Positions 6,883 to 11,694 of a stretch of DNA of 11,694 bases are shown here, one piece after another (the stretch's first letter is position 1; every line of letters begins with the position of its first letter). This DNA is from Streptomyces sp. NRRL WC-3549. Its GTDB lineage: Bacteria; Actinomycetota; Actinomycetes; Streptomycetales; Streptomycetaceae. Location of the stretch: contig NZ_KL585413.1 of NCBI RefSeq assembly GCF_000721935.1, positions 32,042-43,735 on the forward strand, in the 5' to 3' direction. The translations under genes and the position numbers were made by a program. Under the pieces are notes generated by a model that made no database searches, was not told the DNA's origin, and saw only the letters and a program-made list of their open reading frames with translations.

Positions 6883-6920
6883 CGGCCCGCGTCGCAGGTG
6901 GGGGACTGCGACGCGGGCCG
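6883..6920 (-). terminator. Strong 15-bp stem-loop between the RNase and barstar genes
   Basis: Arms CGGCCCGCGTCGCAG (6883-6897) and CTGCGACGCGGGCCG (6906-6920) are perfectly complementary around an 8-nt loop. Reading on the minus strand, the stem starts 14 nt past the RNase stop and ends 31 nt before the barstar ATG. No U-run follows, which is common for streptomycete terminators. It may end most RNase transcripts, stabilise their 3' ends, or attenuate read-through into the inhibitor gene. Confidence 0.75.
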
Positions 6921-6934
6921 GGCACGCGGGCCGC

Positions 6935-7363
6935 TCAGCAGCCGTGGTCGACCAGGTCGAAGGACTCGTAGTGGTCGGCGGTGTAGTAGTCCTCCTGGAC
7001 CTCCTCGCCGGTCACGATCCGGCGGGCCCCACGGGTGTCGGAGCCCGGGGTGACGACGGTGTACTCGTGGTAATAGCCCGACGAGCGGCTCGGCAGGATG
7101 CCTTCCCGGTTCTGGAAGACGGTGCCGTCCTGGTCGTACGGGAACGGACCGCCCGCCTCGATGAGGTCGAGCGTGTCGTGCGCCTGGGACGGAAGGGCGG
7201 AGTAGCAGACGCTGCCGACCGCGGCCGCGGAGGGAGCGGTGACGGCCGCCGCGGTGACCGCGGGGGCGGTGGACGCCGCGGCGGTGACGGGGCCCTGGAC
7301 GAAGAGGACGGACAGGAGGGCGGCTGCGCCGCCGAGCGTGGTGATCCGTGGGGGGATGCGCAT
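6935..7363 (-). CDS. Secreted guanyl-specific ribonuclease, RNase Sa family
   Basis: A 142-residue precursor. Residues 1-30 form a signal peptide: Arg at 2 and 6, the hydrophobic stretch LGGAAALLSVLF, then TAAA as a likely cleavage area. An Ala/Thr-rich linker runs to about residue 49. The mature domain (SVCYSALPSQAHDTLDLI through SFDLVDHGC) follows RNase Sa of Streptomyces aureofaciens almost block by block. By that alignment the catalytic residues are E100, R111, R115 and H131 (Sa numbering 54, 65, 69, 85), and C53 and C142 form the single disulfide; all are present. It should cleave extracellular RNA after guanosine. I chose the ATG at 7363 because it gives the most compact signal peptide; the ATG at 7372 is possible. 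GGAGGGG at 7396-7390 is too far upstream to serve either well. The barstar gene follows on the same strand. Confidence 0.93.
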   Translation of the reverse strand: MRIPPRITTLGGAAALLSVLFVQGPVTAAASTAPAVTAAAVTAPSAAAVGSVCYSALPSQAHDTLDLIEAGGPFPYDQDGTVFQNREGILPSRSSGYYHEYTVVTPGSDTRGARRIVTGEEVQEDYYTADHYESFDLVDHGC

Positions 7364-7429
7364 ACCCACCATGATGACGCGCGTAGACACCCCTCCGTCA
7401 ACGGCGCCTCGTGTGAATTTTCTGGGAGT

Positions 7430-7445
7430 CATCCGTGGACGGATG
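7430..7445. promoter_or_regulatory. Near-palindrome with 7-bp arms in a divergent intergenic region
   Basis: CATCCGTGGACGGATG has 7-bp perfect arms (7430-7436 and 7439-7445) around GG. It sits in a comparatively AT-rich patch of the 235-bp gap between the divergent RNase and HATPase genes, 67 bp upstream of the RNase start. It fits a dimeric-repressor operator in shape; no known regulator is recognised. Confidence 0.4.
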
Positions 7446-7583
7446 CGTCATCTCCCGTTCGAGCGCCGGGCGTTGCGCCGGAGTGCGTTCACCTGTTGGC
7501 GGCGTGGGAAGCGTGACCGCCCGCGAGTGGGGCATGCATCCCGTGAAGGTGTTCGAGAACTGACGGGGCCGCTGACGGAACGA

Positions 7584-7589
7584 GGAGGG
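7584..7589 (+). promoter_or_regulatory. Shine-Dalgarno deciding the GTG start of the HATPase gene
   Basis: GGAGGG lies nine bases before the GTG at 7599. The downstream in-frame ATG at 7614 is 24 bases from it, so GTG is preferred. Confidence 0.7.
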
Positions 7590-7598
7590 TGCACCGAC

Positions 7599-8024
7599 GT
7601 GCGTACGGGGGACATGACGAGGCGACAGGAGGGCCCCTCGGTGCAACTGCACCGAAGACTGGGGCACGCGGACCTGCCGGCCGTGGGGGAGGCGCGTGGC
7701 GCGCTGCGGGAATTCCTGCGTCACCGCTCGGGGCCCGACGAGACCGACACCGCCGAACTGCTGCTGAGCGAGCTGGTGACGAACGCACTGATCCACACCC
7801 GCAACGGCGCCACGATCACGGTGACGTCGTCACCTGGGCGGCTGCGCGTGGAGGTGCGCGACTTCGTGACGGGGCGGGAGCCCGCACCGTACGTACCGAA
7901 CGCCGACGACGGTACGCACGGACGGGGACTGCTCCTCGTGCAGAGCCTGGCGGACTCCTGGGGAGTCACGATGCAGGCCCTGGGCAAGGTGGTCTGGTTC
8001 GAGCTGACGGCTGGGACGCCCTGA
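7599..8024 (+). CDS. ATP-binding protein, single HATPase_c domain (RsbW/SpoIIAB-like)
   Basis: A 141-residue protein made almost entirely of one GHKL ATPase domain, of the kind found in very large numbers in Streptomyces as stand-alone, presumably anti-sigma or regulatory, kinases. The N-box is ELLLSELVTNALIHT (54-67), with E58 and N62. The G1 region is LRVEVRDFVTG, with D88. The G2 region is DDGTHGRGLLLVQSLADSWG (103-122). It ends in the usual KVVWFEL strand. The GTG at 7599 follows a strong Shine-Dalgarno. No membrane segment, sensor domain or adjacent sigma or anti-anti-sigma gene is visible, so its partner is unknown. It stops 15 bp from the convergent DUF2637 gene and diverges from the RNase gene. 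The family call is strong; anti-sigma activity is an inference. Confidence 0.9.
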   Translation: MRTGDMTRRQEGPSVQLHRRLGHADLPAVGEARGALREFLRHRSGPDETDTAELLLSELVTNALIHTRNGATITVTSSPGRLRVEVRDFVTGREPAPYVPNADDGTHGRGLLLVQSLADSWGVTMQALGKVVWFELTAGTP

Positions 8025-8039
8025 CGGTGCACGGGGACC

Positions 8040-9125
8040 TCAGCCGAACTGCTGCTCCAGGTCCTTGAGTTTCTGCTCCAGCGAGTCGAGCCGGGGCAGC
8101 GTCTGGGTGTCGTCCTCGGCGGTGAGGTCGACGGTCACGGGGTCACCGGTCGGGTGGGGCGCCGAAGTACTCCTGGAGTTCGAGCCGTTCACGGCTTGGA
8201 GGGATGGCCGGGGGCGCAGAGGCAGCTGTCCCGGCTCTGATATGGCAGGCTCCGAGACGGCCGGTGCGCCACCGCCGCCCGCGGGCCCGATGGCCTGGAC
8301 GTCCACCTGGTGGCCGCCTCGCCCGCCGCGCCCCCAGGCCCGGTTCTGCCGGTTGAGGGCCTTGATCCGGGCCCGGTCCAGCTTGGCCTGGTCCTTCCGG
8401 CGGTGCCGGTCCTGTTCCCTCGTCCGGCGGTCCTCGCGTACCTCGTCGACCGCCTCGTCCAGGGTGCGTACACCCTCCAGGAGCATCAGCGACCAGGCGC
8501 CGAAGGTCTCCCGGGGTGCCCGCAGCCACCGTACGATCCGGATCTGGGGCAGCGGCCGGGGCACCAGGCCCTGCTCGCGCAGGGCTGCCCGGCGGGTCTG
8601 CTTCAGCGCGCGGTCGAAGAGCACCGCCGCCGAGAGTGACATCCCCGCGAAGAAGTGCGGGGCGCCCGCGTGGTCCATCCCGCGGGGCGCGTGCACCCAG
8701 TTGAACCAGGCGGCGGCACCGGCGAACGTCCACACCAGCAGCCGGGATCCCAGCGCCGCGTCACCGTGGCTGGCCTCGCGTACCGCGAGCACCGAACAGA
8801 ACATGGCGGCACCGTCCAGCCCGAACGGTACGAGGTACTCCCATCCCCCGGAGAGGTTGAGGTTCTGCCGTCCGAAGCCGACGAGCCCGTGGAAGGAGAG
8901 GGCGGCGGCGACCGCGGCGCAGCAGAACAGCAGGACGTAGGAGGCGGTGGCGTAGAGCGCCTCCTTGCGCCTGCGGCGCTCCTCGCTGCGTTCCCAGCTG
9001 TCGTCGGCCGCGGCCTTCTCAGCGGCGCGCCTGCCGCGCGCGACCACCGTCACCGCCGCCATGACCCCCACGAGCAGTACGGCGCCCGGAAGCAGCCAGT
9101 CAAGCGATATGTCGGTCAGTCTCAT
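8040..9125 (-). CDS. DUF2637 multi-pass membrane protein
   Basis: A 361-residue protein. Hydrophobic segments lie near residues 10-29, 58-83, 97-115, 127-145 and 155-172. The core, with SYVLLFCCAAVAAALSFHG, GGWEYLVPFGLDGAAMFCSVLAVREASHG, WFNWVHAPRG and AVLFDRALKQTRRAALREQG, is what I recall of chromosomal DUF2637 proteins of Streptomyces. The domain also occurs in Spd-type spread proteins of actinomycete plasmids, but nothing else plasmid-like is here. After the membrane part come a strongly charged, probably helical stretch (222-262, rich in Arg, Lys, Asp), a Gly/Pro-rich linker and a short C-terminal heptad-like helix LDSLEQKLKDLEQQF (346-360), which may mediate oligomerisation. AAGGGA (9138-9133) serves as Shine-Dalgarno for the ATG at 9125. 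The function is unknown. Confidence 0.85.
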   Translation of the reverse strand: MRLTDISLDWLLPGAVLLVGVMAAVTVVARGRRAAEKAAADDSWERSEERRRRKEALYATASYVLLFCCAAVAAALSFHGLVGFGRQNLNLSGGWEYLVPFGLDGAAMFCSVLAVREASHGDAALGSRLLVWTFAGAAAWFNWVHAPRGMDHAGAPHFFAGMSLSAAVLFDRALKQTRRAALREQGLVPRPLPQIRIVRWLRAPRETFGAWSLMLLEGVRTLDEAVDEVREDRRTREQDRHRRKDQAKLDRARIKALNRQNRAWGRGGRGGHQVDVQAIGPAGGGGAPAVSEPAISEPGQLPLRPRPSLQAVNGSNSRSTSAPHPTGDPVTVDLTAEDDTQTLPRLDSLEQKLKDLEQQFG

Positions 9126-9252
9126 GCGCGGTCCCTTGCGTCACGTAGGGCGTTTCGGGCGCCATCGTGACGGAAGGACCACCTCGTTCAGAGGTTTTCG
9201 GGACAAGTGAACGCCATCGGGGAGATGGGTGTCACCGATGGGCGGAATCTCC

Positions 9253-9287
9253 TCGAACGCCCGCGCGGTCAGAAGGGTTGCGTTCGA
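9253..9287 (-). terminator. 8-bp stem-loop downstream of the fhuF-like gene
   Basis: TCGAACGC (9253-9260) is complementary to GCGTTCGA (9280-9287) over a 19-nt loop, about 53 nt past the fhuF-like stop. A second, bulged stem lies at 9212-9244. Either could end fhuF transcription or belong to the DUF2637 promoter region. The support is structural only. Confidence 0.3.
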
Positions 9288-9340
9288 AAGGGGGTCGCCC
9301 GGACGGGCGGCATGATTCCGGGAGGGTGGCGAAGTGCCGC

Positions 9341-10170
9341 TCAGGGGGCGGGCGTCAGCTTCCGGACGCGGTCGGCGTCGCAGGTGCGCGGGCAGGTCAC
9401 ACAGGTGTCCTCGGGCCGCAGCGTGTAGAAGAGGCAGCAGCTCGCCCGGTCCCGGGTGGGGAGTGACTCGCCGTTCGGGCCGGTGAGCGTGCGGAAGCCC
9501 GCGGTGCCCACGTACGGCTTGGTGGTGCCGGGCAGCAGCAGCTCCAGCTCCGACATCGCGCGGCTCTCCTCGCCCAGCAGATGGGCGATGTACCAGAGGC
9601 TCTCGACGACCTCGTCCGTCGCCATGCCCCACAGCGCCCGCTTGCCGCGCCGTCGAGCACCGGCTCGACGTGCTCGGCGACCGCGGCCAGGACCTCCGCG
9701 CGCAGCGCCGCCTCGTCGGCGACGACCCGCGCGCCGGGCAGCTCCGCGGCCGGGTCGTCCGGCAGGCAGGAGAACTCCGGCACCCGCACCGTCATGTGGC
9801 CCATCGCCCGGTGGAACGAGACGCCCTCCGCCGGAATCCGCGGCACCCGGCGGTCCAGGAACCACGGAAGCGTCACCAGCAGGCAGGCCGGCCAGGCGTA
9901 GCGGTGCAGCCCGAAGCTGGCGACCACGTCCGGGCGGGCCCGCACGCCGTAGTCCCGGAGCACCTGGGCGTCGTCGAAGGCCAGGAAGGCGTCCAGGGCC
10001 GCGCCGCCCTCCGCGAGCTCGGCCGCGCCGACCCAGCCCTCGCCGGTCGGGGCCGCCGCGTCGTCGGCCAGTACCTCGGCGCGCAGTCCGGCGAAGACCT
10101 CGGTCAGGCGCGCGTACGCCGGCGCCACGGGGGACGGGGTGGAGGCGACGAGGAGTGCGGAGACGGCCAT
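9341..10170 (-). pseudogene. FhuF-like ferric-siderophore reductase ((2Fe-2S) protein) with a 1-bp frameshift
   Basis: FhuF-type proteins are cytoplasmic reductases that release iron from imported hydroxamate siderophores. The ATG at 10170 (GGTGG Shine-Dalgarno, 7-bp spacing) opens MAVSALLVASTPSPVAPAYARL and continues through GLHRYAWPACLLVTLPWFLDRRVP and GVSFHRAMGHMTVRVPEF to EHVEPVLD. At about 9650-9655 the coding frame changes and resumes as RRGKRALWGMATDEVVESLWYIAHLLGEE, ending with RASCCLFYTLRPEDTCVTCPRTCDADRV. This carries the diagnostic CC-x10-CxxC iron-sulfur ligands. The span of 830 bp is one base short of 277 codons, so a single lost base explains it: the run now read CTCGACGGCGC would be in frame as CTCGACCGGCGC. 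As written, the product would lose the cluster domain and continue about 80 residues out of frame. It has an iron box upstream. It may be functional if the shift is a sequencing error. Confidence 0.8.
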
Positions 10171-10197
10171 GCAAGGACCACCGAATCAGGATCGTTT

Positions 10198-10216
10198 ACA
10201 GGTAAGCCTTACCTTA
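10198..10216 (-). promoter_or_regulatory. Iron box (DmdR/IdeR-type operator) upstream of the fhuF-like gene
   Basis: The minus strand reads TAAGGTAAGGCTTACCTGT. This matches 14 of 19 positions of the actinobacterial iron-box consensus TTAGGTTAGGCTAACCTAA as I recall it. It ends 27 bp before the fhuF start. A -35-like TTTCGG and a -10-like TAAACG flank it on the minus strand, so an iron-loaded repressor would block the promoter. Expression under iron starvation is inferred. Effects on the divergent gntR gene are possible. Confidence 0.8.
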
Positions 10217-10233
10217 CCCGAAATGATCGGTAT

Positions 10234-10261
10234 TTGAACTGCGGCCTGCTCCACCTATCGT
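10234..10261 (+). promoter_or_regulatory. Probable promoter of the GntR regulator
   Basis: TTGAAC (10234-10239) and TATCGT (10256-10261) are separated by 16 bp and resemble housekeeping -35 and -10 hexamers. The transcript would start near 10268, leaving a leader of about 47 nt before the GTG at 10315. The -35 lies 18 bp from the iron box. Confidence 0.5.
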
Positions 10262-10304
10262 GCACAAGGGGTAGGGCCCACGCGAGCCGGGCCCGCCAGC
10301 ACGA

Positions 10305-10309
10305 GGAGG
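10305..10309 (+). promoter_or_regulatory. Shine-Dalgarno deciding the GTG start of the GntR regulator
   Basis: GGAGG lies five bases before the GTG at 10315. The reading frame is open far upstream, but that stretch is antisense to the fhuF-like gene and is not counted. Confidence 0.75.
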
Positions 10310-10314
10310 TACCG

Positions 10315-11082
10315 GTGGAGCAGGGCAGCAGGCGCGAGGACGTACGGCCGTCGGCGCCGTGCGCGTCCGTGGGGGCGCCGCCGCAGGCCCTGGCGACGGC
10401 CCGGGTCCCCGAACAGGCGCGCGGCGAACACACCCACGGAGAGCCGTCCGCGCCCCGAGCGGTCCAGCGGCACTCGGTGCGCGGTCAGATCCTGGACGCC
10501 CTGCGGTCCGCCCTGATGGGCGGCGAACTGGTCCCCGGTCAGGTCTACTCCGCCCCCGCGCTCGGCGCCCGGTTCGGTGTCTCCGCCACACCGGTGCGTG
10601 AGGCGATGCAGCAGCTGGCCCAGGAGGGTGCGGTCGAGGTCGTGCCGAACCGGGGCTTCAGGGTCAGTGAACGCGGCCCCCGCGAACGCGCCGAGCTGGC
10701 CGAGGTCCGCGCGCTCGTCGAGGTCCCCGTGTGGCTGCGGCTCGCCCGTACCGTCCCGGCCGCCCGCTGGGCTCTGCTCCGCCCGCTGGCCCAGGCCACC
10801 GTCGCGGCGGCGGCGACCGGCGACCCGGCGGGCTACGCCGAGTGCGACCGGGCCTTCCACCGGGCCGTCCTCTCCCTCTCCGGCAACGCGCAGCTGGTCG
10901 CGGTCGCCGACGACCTGCACCGCCGCTCCCAGTGGCCCACGCCCGGCGGGCCCGTCGCCCGCCGGGCGGACCTGACGGCGGACGCGTCCGAGCACACCGC
11001 CCTCCTGGACGCGCTCGTCGCCCAGGACCTGACCGCCGTCCAGTCCCTGGTGCGGGGGCATGTCGCGGGCGCCGAGGGCTGA
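10315..11082 (+). CDS. GntR-family transcriptional regulator, FadR subfamily (FCD domain)
   Basis: A 255-residue protein. Residues 1-50 are a low-complexity, probably disordered leader. Residues 53-118 form the GntR winged helix, with VRGQILDALRSALMGGELVPGQ, LGARFGVSATPVREAMQQLAQEGAV and VVPNRGFRV. Residues 124-250 form the helical FCD ligand-binding domain, with EVRALVEVPVWLRLA and CDRAFHRAVLSLSGNAQLV. D178, H182, H227 and H249 occupy the positions that usually bind metal and the carboxylate ligand in FCD proteins. It therefore probably responds to a small organic acid, which cannot be named from sequence. The GTG start has an excellent Shine-Dalgarno. The gene diverges from the iron-boxed fhuF-like gene and shares its 144-bp promoter region, so one might influence the other, but no GntR operator was recognised there. 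Confidence 0.9.
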   Translation: MEQGSRREDVRPSAPCASVGAPPQALATARVPEQARGEHTHGEPSAPRAVQRHSVRGQILDALRSALMGGELVPGQVYSAPALGARFGVSATPVREAMQQLAQEGAVEVVPNRGFRVSERGPRERAELAEVRALVEVPVWLRLARTVPAARWALLRPLAQATVAAAATGDPAGYAECDRAFHRAVLSLSGNAQLVAVADDLHRRSQWPTPGGPVARRADLTADASEHTALLDALVAQDLTAVQSLVRGHVAGAEG

Positions 11083-11175
11083 TCGGTACCGGCGTCGCCG
11101 CCCCGTCCCGCGCTGGACAGGGTGTGCCTCCGGCGGCCCGGCCGGGAAGCCGGCGTGAAGGTCCAGGGGGCGTGC

Positions 11176-11664
11176 GTGACCAGGCGTGACCGGTATCGGC
11201 GTATGCGCGGTGCGGCGGTGGCCGCACTCGCTCTGGGGCTGGCGGGATGTTCCGCCGAAGCCCCGGGCCAGGCTCCGACGAGCGGCGTCAGCTCCTCCCC
11301 GCCGGGGGAGGGCGGCGCGTCGGTCCCGGTACCGCCCACGCCGTCGGCGGTACCGGGGTCCCCGGAGGCGTCCGCCGCGCCGGTCTCTCCGGCGGCCTCC
11401 ACACCGTCGCCCGGGAGGACGGCGGGCGCCCCCGACGCGTCGCCCCGGTTCTCCCTCGCCCCTGCGAAGCCGCCCGCTCCGCCCAAGTCGCCCGTCGTCC
11501 CGCCGAGGCGGGACGACGGCGGGGCCGGTGCCCCGGCCGTGGGCGTGCCGCAGAACCCGAACCGGGGCCCGAACCCGCCGCCCGCCCCGCCCCGGCCGTC
11601 GCCGGTGCCGGAGTGGACCGACGCCGGGTGGAAGCCGGGCGATCCGGTGGACGACCGCACCTGA
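11176..11664 (+). CDS. Proline-rich lipoprotein of unknown function
   Basis: A 162-residue protein whose N-terminus VTRRDRYRRMRGAAVAALAL is followed by GLAGC, a clear lipobox with C25 as the lipidated residue. It should be anchored to the outer face of the cytoplasmic membrane. The rest is low-complexity Pro/Ala/Ser/Gly sequence with no recognisable domain; the C-terminus EWTDAGWKPGDPVDDRT is the only non-repetitive stretch. It may be a cell-wall-spanning spacer. The GTG at 11176 follows GGGGG by five bases. The GTG at 11155 or the ATG at 11203 are alternatives. No operon link to gntR is evident across the 93-bp gap. The coding sequence carries two long inverted repeats. Confidence 0.75.
   Translation: MTRRDRYRRMRGAAVAALALGLAGCSAEAPGQAPTSGVSSSPPGEGGASVPVPPTPSAVPGSPEASAAPVSPAASTPSPGRTAGAPDASPRFSLAPAKPPAPPKSPVVPPRRDDGGAGAPAVGVPQNPNRGPNPPPAPPRPSPVPEWTDAGWKPGDPVDDRT
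11325..11357. repeat. 12-bp perfect inverted repeat inside the lipoprotein gene
   Basis: CCCGGTACCGCC (11325-11336) is complementary to GGCGGTACCGGG (11346-11357) around a 9-nt loop, with further wobble pairs outside. A smaller stem, CCTCCCC/GGGGAGG, lies just upstream (11294-11311). In mRNA this would be a very stable hairpin. Confidence 0.75.
11492..11519. repeat. 13-bp near-perfect palindrome inside the lipoprotein gene
   Basis: CCGTCGTCCCGCC (11492-11504) is complementary to GGCGGGACGACGG (11507-11519) with only GA between. It encodes the PVVPPRRDDG region. As DNA it is almost a perfect 28-bp palindrome; as RNA the tight turn would force a slightly larger loop. Confidence 0.8.
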
Positions 11665-11694
11665 CGGGGCGTCGGGGCGGCTGCCGTGTGCGGG

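Noticed and set aside
8040..9125. Integrated plasmid or conjugative element suggested by DUF2637
   Set aside because: No integrase, tra/FtsK-like gene, attachment site or tRNA is visible, and this form resembles chromosomal DUF2637 proteins.
9167..9466. Small plus-strand open frames in and beyond the 9126-9340 gap
   Set aside because: They have no Shine-Dalgarno and no family resemblance, and they run into the antisense of the fhuF-like gene.
9456..10205. Plus-strand open frame antisense to the fhuF-like gene
   Set aside because: Its translation is Arg/Pro-rich and without motifs, while the minus strand encodes a recognisable FhuF-type protein in two frames.
10255..11061. Minus-strand open frame antisense to gntR
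   Set aside because: The plus strand has a clear GntR/FCD protein with Shine-Dalgarno and promoter; the antisense product has no recognisable features.

Overview
The window looks like chromosomal DNA of a Streptomyces or a close relative. It is very GC-rich, with strong G/C bias at third codon positions and several GTG starts. It carries families typical of that genus: an RNase Sa-type secreted ribonuclease, a DUF2637 membrane protein, a single-domain HATPase_c protein, an FhuF-like reductase behind an actinobacterial iron box, and a proline-rich PP2C-like protein. No rRNA, tRNA, insertion sequence or CRISPR array was seen. Family assignments come from reading the translations and recalling homologues; no search was run.

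Layout. 1-636 (+) is the 3' end of an AlkA-type (probably Ada/AlkA) gene whose active-site region looks degenerate. It converges on 725-1207 (-), a DUF456 membrane protein, which follows 1282-2268 (-), a regulator with an N-terminal HTH and a C-terminal LuxR-type HTH. A 318-bp divergent gap with a 12-bp inverted repeat leads to 2587-4587 (+), a proline-rich PP2C-like gene that changes reading frame twice and is called a pseudogene. 4712-6454 (+) is an intact quinone-dependent pyruvate dehydrogenase (poxB) preceded by two perfect 12-bp palindromes. It converges on a minus-strand pair: a secreted RNase Sa homologue (6935-7363) followed by a barstar-type inhibitor (6462-6851), separated by a 15-bp perfect stem-loop. 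7599-8024 (+) is an RsbW-like ATPase-fold protein converging on 8040-9125 (-), a DUF2637 membrane protein. 9341-10170 (-) is an FhuF-like ferric-siderophore reductase with a likely 1-bp frameshift and a DmdR/IdeR-type iron box in its promoter. 10315-11082 (+) is a divergent GntR/FCD regulator, and 11176-11664 (+) is a proline-rich lipoprotein whose coding sequence holds two very strong inverted repeats.

How it fits together. The clearest functional unit is the RNase/barstar pair: a secreted guanyl-type RNase with all catalytic residues and an inhibitor with both key aspartates. The hairpin between them, and a TANNNT box just upstream of the inhibitor start, suggest the inhibitor is expressed partly on its own. 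The second unit is the iron-box/fhuF/gntR divergon. The remaining genes look like ordinary chromosomal neighbours. Three frame disruptions in two genes mean either local gene decay or uncorrected base-level errors in this GC-rich sequence; the sequence alone cannot decide. No convincing wholly new system was found.
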